DNA of 64,000 bases, from assembly GCF_003208435.1 (NCBI RefSeq), contig NZ_QKMF01000007.1:174893-238892 (forward strand). The letters are read 5' to 3'. The notes beneath the pieces were generated by a model that was given only the letters and a program-made list of their open reading frames with translations, made no database searches and had not been told where the DNA came from. The stretch is from Pelagimonas varians (GTDB lineage: Bacteria; Pseudomonadota; Alphaproteobacteria; Rhodobacterales; Rhodobacteraceae). A program made the translations under genes and the position numbers. This document shows, one piece after another, positions 54,506-63,678 of this stretch (the first letter of the stretch is position 1; each line of letters starts with the position of its first letter).

Positions 54506-57500
54506 ATGGTAACGAATTTTGCACTCTCTCTTTCGTTCGACGGCATCGCTTTGCTGCGCCGTACGGGCGACGTTTGGGCCCAAATCCAAGAGGTTCCGCT
54601 AGACAGCGGTGACCTTGATGCGGCTATTTTGGGTCTTAGAAACCGCGCCGAAGGGCTTGATCCTTCTGGTGCTCAGGTGACGTTGATCATCCCCAACGAA
54701 CAGATCCGCTATTTGGAAATTCCTGATCCGGGCGGCAATCCGGCAGCTCAGGATTTGGCGGTGCGCGCGGCTTTGGACGGGGCAACGCCGTATCAGGTTG
54801 CGGACTTGGTCTATGACTTTGTCTGCTCCAAAGGCAGCATTCTGATTGCGGCTGTCGCCAAGGAAACGTTGGCCGAGGCGGAGGGATTTGCCCAGCAAAA
54901 CGGTTTTGAGCCTGTGGACCACGCAGCGCAAGCACCAAGCGGCCAATTTGACGGTGCGGTCTTTTTCGGGGCCGCAAGCACGTGGGCCGGGCCGGTGCCT
55001 GCACGTCTGGCACAGGCCGTTGTCATTGTTCCCGCCGATGCTGCAGCGTTGGAGCCTTTGATCGTTATATCCGAGGCCGAACCGGAGCCCGAGCTAGAAC
55101 CCGATCCGGAACCGGAAATCGAAGTCGAGGCCGAACCGGACATTGTGGTGCCAGAGCCACCTGCTGAAACAGATGACGGCGATACAGCGCCCGAACCTGA
55201 CAGTGCCCCCGCCGATGCAGTCGTCGAACAACCGGCAAAAGATCTGAACACCGGCGGCCCGCAGGCCGAACTGGACCTACCCCCCCCCGCCACAGCGCCT
55301 CTGGCTGAAACAAAGCCGATCGTTGAGCCAGATGAAGCGCAAGAGGCAAAGCCGCCGGTACCGGCATCTGAAGAACCGGCACCTGCAAATGACGCCACCG
55401 GCGCTGACGCATCTGTAGCTGCAACCTCTAAAAAAGGGGACGGCGCTGACCAAGGCGACAAAGTCAATACCGCAGACAAGGATCAAGCTGCGTCCGATGA
55501 TGCCGCGCCGCCTGTGGCTTTCTCGACCATACGGGCTTCGCGTGAGGGGCAAGATGTTTCAGCCTCGCCCAAGGGCAGTACAAAAGCGCCCAAAACAAAT
55601 GCGGCCACGCAAATTAAACCGCGCTTCACGCCTGTTGCAACACCCGAGGCGCGTGTCAAAGAGGCCGGTGTTACTGTCCCCAGCGTGGACCAAGGCGCGG
55701 CTGCCCAAGCTAAAGCCAAACCAAAGGCCGAACCGGCAGCCCCCAAGGTTGCGCGCCCAAAAGCGGCAGGACCGGTGCCTTCTGTCAAACCTGCAACGCC
55801 CCCTTTGCCAACAACCGGAGCAGATCCAGCCCCTGCCGCTCCGGTTGCCGAATCCGCATTGGCCCGACTTGCCGCCCTACGGGCGCGAACAGAACCGGTG
55901 TCCGGCGATGGTCCTCCTGCCGGAGCACCCGCACTCAAGGCTGAAAAAGGCAATCGCGCGGTGCAGGTGCCAGTTCCGCCAAGCGTCACCCCGCCTGCGC
56001 ATCCGGCCGAACAGGTAGCTGATGCGCGCACGCCGGATCTGCCGTCCAAGCCCCCCCCCGCCGATACAGCAAAACCTGAAAGCAAGTCTCCCCTCAGCCG
56101 TCTTGCGGCCCTTCGCTCTAAACCCGACGCTGATCCGACGGCCACAAATGAAGCGGTCGCCGCTGCAGCTGCGGCCTCTTTGACGGCCCAGTCAGAGCGG
56201 GATCGGATGACGGTCTTCGGGGCGCGAAACCAACCCAAAATCGGCGGCAAGCCTCGGTTCTTGGGTTTGCTTTTGACCGCTGGATTACTGCTGTTCATGG
56301 CCGGAGTTGCAGCTTGGGCCTCAGTGTTTCTGGATGATGGTCTTGCCGGATTGTTTCGTAGTGAGCCAAAAGAAGTTGCCATAGCCTCGGCCCCCCAGAT
56401 TGTTCCGCAAGCTGTAGCCGAAAACCCAGTGCGCCCGGCCTTGGCCACAGACGAGCCAGCCGCAGAAGTGCAACTGGCCGCTTTGGACACGGGTCTTACA
56501 ACCGCGCCGGACAATGACGCCATCGCAGAGGCGCCCAAACCGCGATCCATTCCACGAGAGCCGCGGATGCTGTCCCCTGAAGAAGCAGCAGCCACCTATG
56601 CAGCCACAGGTATTTGGCAACGAGCCCCGGTCGCCCCGCTTGGAATTGAGACGGATGGTGTCGACGACGTCTACGTCGCGTCCATTGATCCAAAAGTTCA
56701 GGAATCAGACGCAGTCGCCTTGCCTGACCCGAACCGCTTTGAACAAGACCCGTCCGTCGAAGCCCCCGGATTGCCGCCTGCTGCGGGTCAGGTATTTGAC
56801 ATGGATGCGCGCGGATTGGTTCGGGCGACACCAGAAGGTGCGATGAGTCCGGACGGAATTCGCGTTTACGCGGGTCTGCCGCCGGCCGTGCCACCTGAAC
56901 GCACTGCCGCGTCCCCGACCGAACAAGCCCCGGCGCCAGAGATCAACGATGCCCTGCGGACGTTTCGCCCAAAACTACGCCCTGACAATTTAATCGAGGA
57001 ACGCGAACGCGCCACGCTGAGTGGACGCTCACGCGCTGAACTGGCGACTCTGCGTCCCCTAATGCGCCCGAAAACTGCTCAAGAAGTCGCCGTCGACAAA
57101 GAGCCGGAGGCCATTGCCACAGCACAGGCTGTTGGCAAGTCTTTGACGCCCGTTGGACGCCCGCGCAACATGGTGGCTATCGTCAAACGGGCTGAACCCG
57201 CCGCCCCGGCGCAGGCAGTTCGAACCGCAGCCATTGCGCCACGAACAGTCACCCCCGCAGCACCATCATCGCGCGGAGTGGCGCAATCCGCGACAGTTCG
57301 AAATGCCATCAATCTCAATAAAATAAGCTTGATTGGCGTCTATGGCACCCCGGCGCAACGCCGCGCTTTGGTTCGCCTGCCCAACGGGAAATATAAAAAA
57401 GTCAAAGTTGGCGACCAGCTTGACGGTGGCCGTGTCGCTGCGATCGGCGACGCAGAATTGCGCTATACAAAGAGTGGGCGCAATGTCTCACTCAAAATGC

Positions 57501-57511
57501 CCCGCAGCTAA
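54506..57511 (+). CDS. Large single-pass membrane protein: GspL-like N-terminus plus GspC/PilP-like C-terminus
   Basis: 1001 residues. Residues 1-180 resemble the GspL/PilM-type actin-like fold (VTLIIPNEQIRYLEIPDPGG, then ILIAAVAKETLAEAEGFAQQ). From 185 to 580 comes a Pro/Ala/Glu/Lys linker with acid repeats and two copies of an S-x-L-[AS]-R-L-A-A-L-R motif (near residues 450 and 530). One membrane helix (about 585-610: FLGLLLTAGLLLFMAGVAAW) is followed by a second disordered region with [LF]R-P repeats. The last 70 residues (ISLIGVYG, ALVRLPNGKYKKVKVGDQL, GGRVAAIGDAELRYT) match the homology region of GspC/PilP. No other type II secretion or pilus gene is nearby, so it may be a stand-alone scaffold. 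Confidence 0.75.
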   Translation: MVTNFALSLSFDGIALLRRTGDVWAQIQEVPLDSGDLDAAILGLRNRAEGLDPSGAQVTLIIPNEQIRYLEIPDPGGNPAAQDLAVRAALDGATPYQVADLVYDFVCSKGSILIAAVAKETLAEAEGFAQQNGFEPVDHAAQAPSGQFDGAVFFGAASTWAGPVPARLAQAVVIVPADAAALEPLIVISEAEPEPELEPDPEPEIEVEAEPDIVVPEPPAETDDGDTAPEPDSAPADAVVEQPAKDLNTGGPQAELDLPPPATAPLAETKPIVEPDEAQEAKPPVPASEEPAPANDATGADASVAATSKKGDGADQGDKVNTADKDQAASDDAAPPVAFSTIRASREGQDVSASPKGSTKAPKTNAATQIKPRFTPVATPEARVKEAGVTVPSVDQGAAAQAKAKPKAEPAAPKVARPKAAGPVPSVKPATPPLPTTGADPAPAAPVAESALARLAALRARTEPVSGDGPPAGAPALKAEKGNRAVQVPVPPSVTPPAHPAEQVADARTPDLPSKPPPADTAKPESKSPLSRLAALRSKPDADPTATNEAVAAAAAASLTAQSERDRMTVFGARNQPKIGGKPRFLGLLLTAGLLLFMAGVAAWASVFLDDGLAGLFRSEPKEVAIASAPQIVPQAVAENPVRPALATDEPAAEVQLAALDTGLTTAPDNDAIAEAPKPRSIPREPRMLSPEEAAATYAATGIWQRAPVAPLGIETDGVDDVYVASIDPKVQESDAVALPDPNRFEQDPSVEAPGLPPAAGQVFDMDARGLVRATPEGAMSPDGIRVYAGLPPAVPPERTAASPTEQAPAPEINDALRTFRPKLRPDNLIEERERATLSGRSRAELATLRPLMRPKTAQEVAVDKEPEAIATAQAVGKSLTPVGRPRNMVAIVKRAEPAAPAQAVRTAAIAPRTVTPAAPSSRGVAQSATVRNAINLNKISLIGVYGTPAQRRALVRLPNGKYKKVKVGDQLDGGRVAAIGDAELRYTKSGRNVSLKMPRS

Positions 57512-57521
57512 AAGCAAACAA

Positions 57522-57554
57522 CACCGCCCCAGTCTGGAACGGTGCTGCTTTTTT
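57522..57554 (+). terminator. Intrinsic terminator after the GspL/GspC-like gene
   Basis: CACCG (57522-57526) pairs with CGGTG (57540-57544), extended by AGCA/TGCT with a bulge, followed by TTTTTT (57549-57554). Confidence 0.65.
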
Positions 57555-57568
57555 GAAAATCTTGCGCT

Positions 57569-58666
57569 TTATTCCGCGGCGCTCAACTCTCCGCTTTCGA
57601 TCTGCTCACGCTCAATGGATTCGAACAGCGCTTTGAAGTTGCCCTCACCAAAACCGTCATCCCCTTTGCGCTGAATGAACTCGAAAAAGATCGGTCCAAT
57701 CACTGTCTTCGAGAAAATTTGCAACAGGATTTTTGTCTCGCCCCCATCATCAACCCCTTCTCCGTCGATCAAGATGCCATGTTTCATCATCTTGGCCTTA
57801 GGTTCGTCATGGCCAACCACACGGTCATAGGACAGATCATAATAAGCTTCATTCGGACCCGGCATAAACTTGATGCCATTGCCGGAAATGACATCCGTTG
57901 ACTGATAGATGTCCTTTGACCCAACAGCGATGTGTTGAATGCCCTCGCCGTTGTATTTCTTGAGATAGGCCACGATTTGCCCTGTCTCGCCGCGATCCTC
58001 GTTGATTGGAATGCGGATACGGCCACAAGGTGAGGTCAAAGCACGAGACCGCAAACCTGTGAATTTTCCCTCGATGTCAAAGAAACGGATTTCTTTGAAA
58101 TTGAACAGGTTGCCATAGAACGCAAACCATTTGTCCATGTTACCCTTGAACACATTGTGGGTCAGGTGATCGAGATAGTAGAACCCTACTCCGCGCGGCT
58201 TGGATTCAGCGATCCATTCGAATTCCTGATTGTAGGGCGAGGTGTCATAGTACTGATCGGTGAAATAGAGCAAGCTGCCACCGATGCCTTTGATCGCTGG
58301 CCAATCCACAGTTTTGTCATTGCTTTCATAGGGTTCCGCGCCCTGTGCTACCGCATGATCAAACGCTTTTTGCGCATCGGCAACCCGCCACGCCATAGAC
58401 GGGGCACAGGGACCATGCTCCTCTACAAAACGAGCGGCAAAGCTGCCCTGTTCGGCGTTGATCACATAGGTGATATCGCCCTGCTGCCATAGCTCGACCG
58501 CCATGGTTTTATGGGTTGCGACATGCTCATATCCCATTGAAGCAAACAAATCGCGCAGCTCTTGCGGGTTGGGATGAGCGAACTCAACGAATTCAAACCC
58601 GTCGGTTCCGGCAGGGTTGTCTTGGCTTATCGTGGATTGCGGTGCGTCATGCGGGAACGGGCCCAT
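57569..58666 (-). CDS. hppD: 4-Hydroxyphenylpyruvate dioxygenase
   Basis: 365 residues from the ATG at 58666 (AGGAGG 7 bases ahead settles this; 65 codons upstream are open but reach into the divergent gene). Two VOC-type halves. The iron ligands fit: His in YYLDHLTHNV, His in GEGIQHIAVGS, and Glu in PIFFEFIQRKGDDGF near the end. It turns 4-hydroxyphenylpyruvate into homogentisate in tyrosine breakdown. A divergent Lrp/AsnC gene shares its promoter region. Confidence 0.96.
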   Translation of the reverse strand: MGPFPHDAPQSTISQDNPAGTDGFEFVEFAHPNPQELRDLFASMGYEHVATHKTMAVELWQQGDITYVINAEQGSFAARFVEEHGPCAPSMAWRVADAQKAFDHAVAQGAEPYESNDKTVDWPAIKGIGGSLLYFTDQYYDTSPYNQEFEWIAESKPRGVGFYYLDHLTHNVFKGNMDKWFAFYGNLFNFKEIRFFDIEGKFTGLRSRALTSPCGRIRIPINEDRGETGQIVAYLKKYNGEGIQHIAVGSKDIYQSTDVISGNGIKFMPGPNEAYYDLSYDRVVGHDEPKAKMMKHGILIDGEGVDDGGETKILLQIFSKTVIGPIFFEFIQRKGDDGFGEGNFKALFESIEREQIESGELSAAE

Positions 58667-58724
58667 GGCGTTTCCTCCTGTAAAAGTTCTACAGGCAATG
58701 TAGCTTTTCGGCAGCGCGAGATTT

Positions 58725-58759
58725 GCGCATTGTGATTTCATATTCCAAATAATATGCGC
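58725..58759. promoter_or_regulatory. Nested inverted repeat between hppD and its Lrp-type regulator
   Basis: CATATT-CCAAAT-AATATG (58739-58756), a perfect 6-base inverted repeat, lies inside a wider GCGCAT (58725-58730) / ATGCGC (58754-58759) repeat that shares ATG with the inner right arm. The AT-rich core and spacing suit an Lrp/AsnC operator serving both divergent genes. Confidence 0.55.
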
Positions 58760-58799
58760 CAATCTTGCGGAATCGAAGAACTTTGCGCTAAATACTCGC

Positions 58800-59261
58800 A
58801 TGAACCTTGAATCCACTGATATCACTCTTTTGTCGTTGCTGCAAAAAAACGGCCAAGCCACAGCTCAAGAACTGGGCGAAGCGCTCAACTTGTCGCCCAG
58901 CCAAGCGAACCGTCGACGCCAGCGTTTGGAAGAAAACAAAATCATTTTGGGGTATCGCGCCCGTCTTGATCCCGCACAATTGGGCCTGAGTGTTCAGGCA
59001 TTTGTACAGGTCCAACTGGCCAGCCATGGACCAGAACAAAGCACCAATTTTTCGCGCCTCATGCGCACGAGGGCTGAAATCACATCGGTTTGGACAATGA
59101 CCGGAGAGGCGGACTATCTATTGCGCGTTTGGTGCCCCGATCTTGCCGCCCTCAATCGCCTGATCCATGACGTTCTATTGGCGCATCCCGTTGTCGCACG
59201 GGTGCACAGCCAGATCGTCATGGACCAACCCAAAGAAGATGCGCCCCTGCCCGTTTTCTAG
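58800..59261 (+). CDS. Lrp/AsnC regulator divergent from hppD
   Basis: 153 residues. Helix-turn-helix about 5-60 (ATAQELGEALNLSPSQANRR), RAM domain from about 68 (LSVQAFVQVQLASHGPEQ). Divergent orientation to hppD and the palindrome between them make it the probable regulator of tyrosine breakdown, sensing an aromatic amino acid. That last point is inference. Confidence 0.92.
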   Translation: MNLESTDITLLSLLQKNGQATAQELGEALNLSPSQANRRRQRLEENKIILGYRARLDPAQLGLSVQAFVQVQLASHGPEQSTNFSRLMRTRAEITSVWTMTGEADYLLRVWCPDLAALNRLIHDVLLAHPVVARVHSQIVMDQPKEDAPLPVF

Positions 59262-59287
59262 TGCATTGCTTTGTAAAGTTCAGTGAC

Positions 59288-59308
59288 CGATTTTTCGTCG
59301 AAAAATCG
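59288..59308. terminator. Perfect 21-base hairpin between the Lrp gene and the UvrD-type helicase gene
   Basis: CGATTTTTCG-T-CGAAAAATCG, 10-base arms (the single-base centre means a shorter effective stem). There is no separate U-run. It lies between convergent stops, so a bidirectional end structure is likely. Confidence 0.5.
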
Positions 59309-59315
59309 CGCCCGC

Positions 59316-61781
59316 CTAAAACGGAACATCATCCGCAGCGTCAGCAGACACGATAAATCGCGACACCACCTTTTTAATGCCTGCTTTCTCAAACTCGATC
59401 TCAACCTTGTCGCCTTCAACACCAACAACAGCGCCATAGCCAAATTTTTGGTGAAACACACGTTCCCCGATCATAAACGCCGCCACGGCTTGCATGTCGA
59501 TCACCGTGTTCCGCGTTTCCTTGGGTTGGCTAACCGGCCGTTCTGCACTGCGTGCTTGCAAGCGTTTCCATCCCGGCGAATTATAGACATTCGCCTCTGC
59601 CGCGCGGGTTTCGATACCCGAAGACATGCCCGACGGAGCCGCCGCGCCATAACCGCCGCCGTATAGGCCCGGAGGTGTCAGGATCTCGACATGCTCTTCT
59701 GGCAGCTCATCAACAAAGCGGGAGGGAAGCTGGCTCTGCCACTGCCCGAAAACCCTTCGATTGCCTGCAAAAGAAATTGTACACAATTCTTCTGCTCGGG
59801 TGATGCCAACATAGGCCAACCGCCGCTCTTCCTCGAGCCCTTTCACACCGCTTTCGTCCATGGAACGCTGAGACGGAAACAAACCATCTTCCCATCCTGG
59901 CAAAAAGACGGCTGGGAATTCAAGGCCCTTGGCCCCGTGCAAAGTCATGATACTGACCTTGGCCCCGCCATCGTCTTGTTCGTTGTCCATAACCAACGAC
60001 ACATGTTCCAAAAACCCTTGCAGGTTCTCAAAATTCTCCAGCGCTTTGACCAGTTCTTTGAGGTTTTCAAGCCGCCCCGGTGCCTCTGGTGTTTTGTCAT
60101 TCTGCCACATGGCTGTATAGCCACTTTCATCCAGAATGAATTCCGCCAGTTCCAGATTGCTGACCTCGGATTGTCGCTGCAAAGGTTGGGCCAAATCATC
60201 GACAACACCATCCGTTTCGACAGCAACAGTCGCGCGGGTCATCCGCCCCCAACGGGCGATATTGACGACCAATTCACCCAGCGCTTTGGCCCCTTTGCCC
60301 TTGATCAGCCCCTGCTCAACCGCCAATGACGCGCCATCCAGTAAAGACACACCGTTTTCACGTGCAACGCGCTGCATTGTCTGCTGCGCCTTATCCCCAA
60401 GCCCGCGCTTGGGCGTGTTCACGATCCGCTCAAACGCCAGATCATCATCTGGGGAGGTCACGATACGGAAATAGGCCATGGCATCGCGGATCTCCATCCG
60501 CTCGTAAAACCGTGGACCGCCGATGACGCGATATGGCAAACCAATCGTCAAAAACCGATCCTCAAAGGCCCGCATCTGATGCGAAGCCCGCACCAAAATC
60601 GCCATTTGATCCGGCGAGATAGCGCGTAGTCCGCGCGTGCCCCTCTGTAGAGATTCGATTTCATCCCCGATCCAGCGCGCTTCTTCTTCACCATCCCAGT
60701 GACCAATCAACCGGACCTTTTCGCCCTGCTCTTCCGCGGTCCAAAGCTCTTTGCCCAAACGATTGGAATTGCCCCGAATCACACCAGAGGCCGCAGCCAG
60801 AATATGCGGGGTCGAGCGATAGTTTTGCTCTAGCCGGACGACATGAGCGCCCTCGAAATCCTTTTCAAAGCGCAAGATGTTGCCCACCTCAGCGCCGCGC
60901 CACCCATAGATCGATTGATCATCGTCCCCCACACAACAGATGTTCCGGTGACCTTGCGCCAGCAAACGCAACCACAAATACTGGGCCACGTTGGTATCTT
61001 GGTATTCGTCTACCATGATATAGCGGAACCAGTTTTGATATTTCCGCAAGATATCAGGATGTTGCTGGAAAATCGTCACGACATGTAGCAATAGGTCGCC
61101 GAAATCGACCGCGTTCAATTCCAACAAGCGGCGCTGGTATTGGTCGTAGAGTTCAGGGCCACGGTAGTTGTATGCCCCCGCATCCGCTGACGGAATACGA
61201 TCAGGTGTCAGCGCACGGTTTTTCCAACCATCAATGATCGACGCCAGCTGCCGCGCAGGCCAGCGTTTGTCATCAATCCCTTCGGCGCGGATCAATTGTT
61301 TGAGCAAGCGCAGTTGGTCGTCGGTGTCCAAAATCGTAAAGTTGGATTTCAGATGCAGATTGGGACGGCCTTCGACCACCCCGTCTTGGTCTTCAGCCGA
61401 AATCAGTTCTGCGTGACGCCGTAGCAATTTCACACAAATTGAATGGAAGGTACCAAGCCATGGCATCCCCTCAACCGTTTCGCCCAACATGCGTCCAACC
61501 CGGTTTTTCATCTCGCGGGCGGCCTTGTTGGTGAAGGTCACCGCCAAAATTTCGTTCGGACGGGCGCGGCCAGTGTTCATGAGATGAACAATTCGGGCGG
61601 TCAAGGCTTTGGTCTTGCCTGTTCCGGCCCCGGCCAGCATCAGCACCGGCCCGTCCAAAGTTTCAACAGCCTGGCGTTGCGCTGGGTTCAGCTCATCCAG
61701 ATAGGGGGCCGGACGCGCCATCATAGCACGGGCGGACAGCGACGCGCCTTCAAAGGCGTCCATCTCATCAAAACTGCTCAT
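59316..61781 (-). CDS. uvrD: ATP-dependent DNA helicase, UvrD/PcrA type
   Basis: 821 residues from the ATG at 61781; start MSSFDEMDAFEGASLSARAM. SF1 helicase motifs in order: Walker A LAGAGTGKTKALTARIV, TFHSICVKLLRR (Ia), VDEYQDTN (II), GDDDQSIYGWRGAE (III), then IV-VI including TLHGAKGLEFPAVF and RRLAYVGITRA. The C-terminus has a Tudor-like end (GERVFHQKFGYGAVVGVEGD) as in PcrA, which binds RNA polymerase. It unwinds DNA 3' to 5' in excision and mismatch repair. UvrD versus PcrA is only a naming matter. Confidence 0.95.
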   Translation of the reverse strand: MSSFDEMDAFEGASLSARAMMARPAPYLDELNPAQRQAVETLDGPVLMLAGAGTGKTKALTARIVHLMNTGRARPNEILAVTFTNKAAREMKNRVGRMLGETVEGMPWLGTFHSICVKLLRRHAELISAEDQDGVVEGRPNLHLKSNFTILDTDDQLRLLKQLIRAEGIDDKRWPARQLASIIDGWKNRALTPDRIPSADAGAYNYRGPELYDQYQRRLLELNAVDFGDLLLHVVTIFQQHPDILRKYQNWFRYIMVDEYQDTNVAQYLWLRLLAQGHRNICCVGDDDQSIYGWRGAEVGNILRFEKDFEGAHVVRLEQNYRSTPHILAAASGVIRGNSNRLGKELWTAEEQGEKVRLIGHWDGEEEARWIGDEIESLQRGTRGLRAISPDQMAILVRASHQMRAFEDRFLTIGLPYRVIGGPRFYERMEIRDAMAYFRIVTSPDDDLAFERIVNTPKRGLGDKAQQTMQRVARENGVSLLDGASLAVEQGLIKGKGAKALGELVVNIARWGRMTRATVAVETDGVVDDLAQPLQRQSEVSNLELAEFILDESGYTAMWQNDKTPEAPGRLENLKELVKALENFENLQGFLEHVSLVMDNEQDDGGAKVSIMTLHGAKGLEFPAVFLPGWEDGLFPSQRSMDESGVKGLEEERRLAYVGITRAEELCTISFAGNRRVFGQWQSQLPSRFVDELPEEHVEILTPPGLYGGGYGAAAPSGMSSGIETRAAEANVYNSPGWKRLQARSAERPVSQPKETRNTVIDMQAVAAFMIGERVFHQKFGYGAVVGVEGDKVEIEFEKAGIKKVVSRFIVSADAADDVPF

Positions 61782-61859
61782 GACAGTGAGTTTACAGAAC
61801 ACAGACCCGGATGGGAAGCGGTGTTCGCACTATGTTCGCTGTGATTTTATGCGCCAAAC

Positions 61860-62321
61860 CTATGCGGCCCGAACCTCGGCCCGTGCAGAGTGAAAGACCG
61901 GAGCCGACATCGGATGAACCTGCCGCTGAGTAAGCGTGCGCTTTGAGTGTGCTGTCTCAGTCTTCTCTGCGAGAGAAGCAAGTGCCAGTTTGGCCACAAG
62001 GCGCGGGTCAACGTCCTCTCCCAAAATACAGTGAACTGACGGATACGCCTGTGTCAGAATGTCGGCCTCTCGCGCAACATCCGAGGAAATCACCAGCGTG
62101 ATCAACCCTGTGTTACGCACTTCGGCGGCACGGACCAATTGAATTTGAGGGCTGCTCCGCAGGCTTTGATCGAAAACCAGAACGTCAATCTCCGATCGCC
62201 GCACATAGGCTTGGGCAACTTGCAAACTGCTGGTCCCCATGACCTGCAATCCAGCATCCAAAAAGCCAATCATGCTGTCATCCAACCGATCAGCCTGTGT
62301 ATCTACGATCAAACATTTCAT
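61860..62321 (-). CDS. Degenerate response-regulator receiver-like protein
   Basis: 153 residues. A CheY-like fold can be traced: MKCLIVDTQADRLD, VLVFDQSLRSSPQIQLV (Asp in place of the phospho-acceptor) and LVISSDVAREADIL. However, the second acid of the N-terminal D-D pair is missing and the strand-5 Lys is replaced (ILGEDVDP). A basic tail (about 125-153) lacks an output domain. Phosphorylation is therefore doubtful. AGGA precedes the ATG. Probably a stand-alone or protein-binding receiver. Confidence 0.6.
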   Translation of the reverse strand: MKCLIVDTQADRLDDSMIGFLDAGLQVMGTSSLQVAQAYVRRSEIDVLVFDQSLRSSPQIQLVRAAEVRNTGLITLVISSDVAREADILTQAYPSVHCILGEDVDPRLVAKLALASLAEKTETAHSKRTLTQRQVHPMSAPVFHSARAEVRAA

Positions 62322-62443
62322 GGCCGGTTTCCTCAGATTCGTGATGCCTCTCCAGTTTTGACAAAATCATTTAAAATTGGATGAATTCCACCTTCATCAT
62401 CGTCGGCACTGGACAGCCCCGCCTTTCTGACCACAAATACCGC

Positions 62444-63595
62444 ATGGATTTGGACCTCTCATACCCCGCTATCTCGGACCTTCGGTTGCGCGCACGCCGC
62501 CGGGTTCCACATTTTGCCTTTGAATACCTTGATAGCAGCACCGGAGAGGAGCTTCAGGCCAAGCGCAATCGCGATGCGCTAGACGCCGTGATGTTCATGC
62601 CCGACATATTGAAGGGGCCAATTGATCCGCAGTTCGAGACAGAATTTATGGGCCAAACCTATAGCCGTCCTTTCGGAATTGCACCGGTGGGAATGGCCGG
62701 TGTGATGTGGCCCGGTGCCGAACGATATCTGGCCGGCTTTGCCGCCAAGGCCCGCATTCCTTATGGCCTGTCCACCGTCGCGACCCGCCTGCCCGAGGAA
62801 ATCGGGCCAATTGCGGGCGACATGGGCTGGTTTCAACTCTATTGCCCGTCAGATCCCGACATTCGCCGGGACATGTTGCGCCGCGCCCGTGACGCCGGAT
62901 TTACCAAACTCATCCTAACTGTAGACGTTCCCGATGACAGCCGCCGCGAACGCCAGCGCCGCGCCAAGCTGACACTACCCCCCAAAATCACGCCGCGTGT
63001 GATCTGGGAAGTCATGACGCATCCACGTTGGGCGCTTGGAACGTTGCAAACCGGATCACCCAGATTGCGACTGCCCGAAAGCTATGTCGATACGTCCCAA
63101 GCCCGATCCTCTCTTGCGCATGCAGGCCACATTATTCGCGGAGCGCCGGATTGGGATACTTTGGCGATGCTGCGGGATGAATGGCAGGGAGATTTCATTG
63201 TCAAAGGTGTGATGTGTCCCGTCGCCGCCAAGCGCCTGACCACAACCGGCGTCGACGCGATCTGGGTCTCAAATCACACCGCCCGCCAATTTGAGCCCGG
63301 CCCCGCCTCTATTGATGCACTGCCCGCGATCCGGTCTGCAGTCGGTCCGGATTTTCCGCTGATCTTCGACAGCGGCATTGCCTCTGGAATGGACGTGTTG
63401 CGAGCGCTGGCTTTGGGGGCAAATTTTGTCATGCTTGGACGTGCGTGGCATTACGCCGTCGGGGCACTTGGCGCACGCGGCCCTGACCACCTGATGCACA
63501 TCTTGTCAGATGATATGAAATTGAACATGGGGCAGATCGGAACACAGCGATTTGAGCAGCTTTCGGCCCGACTTTTGCGGAAGGCTCAAGGTTAA
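62444..63595 (+). CDS. FMN-dependent alpha-hydroxy-acid oxidase (lactate dehydrogenase-like)
   Basis: 383 residues from the ATG at 62444 (MDLDLSYPAISDLRLRARRR), where the family begins; 21 more codons are open upstream. Signatures: RRVPHFAFEYLDSSTG, PFGIAPVGMAGVMWPGAE, FQLYCPSD and SGIASGMDVLRALALGANF (FMN phosphate). The active-site His lies in VSNHTARQFEPGPAS, where most members have S-N-H-G-G-R-Q-L. The family oxidises L-lactate, glycolate or mandelate. The G-G to T-A change may reflect a different substrate. No close gene partner, but pyc follows. Confidence 0.87.
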   Translation: MDLDLSYPAISDLRLRARRRVPHFAFEYLDSSTGEELQAKRNRDALDAVMFMPDILKGPIDPQFETEFMGQTYSRPFGIAPVGMAGVMWPGAERYLAGFAAKARIPYGLSTVATRLPEEIGPIAGDMGWFQLYCPSDPDIRRDMLRRARDAGFTKLILTVDVPDDSRRERQRRAKLTLPPKITPRVIWEVMTHPRWALGTLQTGSPRLRLPESYVDTSQARSSLAHAGHIIRGAPDWDTLAMLRDEWQGDFIVKGVMCPVAAKRLTTTGVDAIWVSNHTARQFEPGPASIDALPAIRSAVGPDFPLIFDSGIASGMDVLRALALGANFVMLGRAWHYAVGALGARGPDHLMHILSDDMKLNMGQIGTQRFEQLSARLLRKAQG

Positions 63596-63678
63596 GTCAG
63601 CAATACTGACCCATCATGCCTTTGTTGCGAATCCAACGAAAACCGGACGAATCCTTTAGCATCAATGGCTTTACAATG

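Noticed and set aside
55483..56595. 370-codon minus-strand open frame within the GspL/GspC-like gene
   Set aside because: Low-complexity Ala/Gly/Ser-rich shadow of the Pro/Ala-rich linker.
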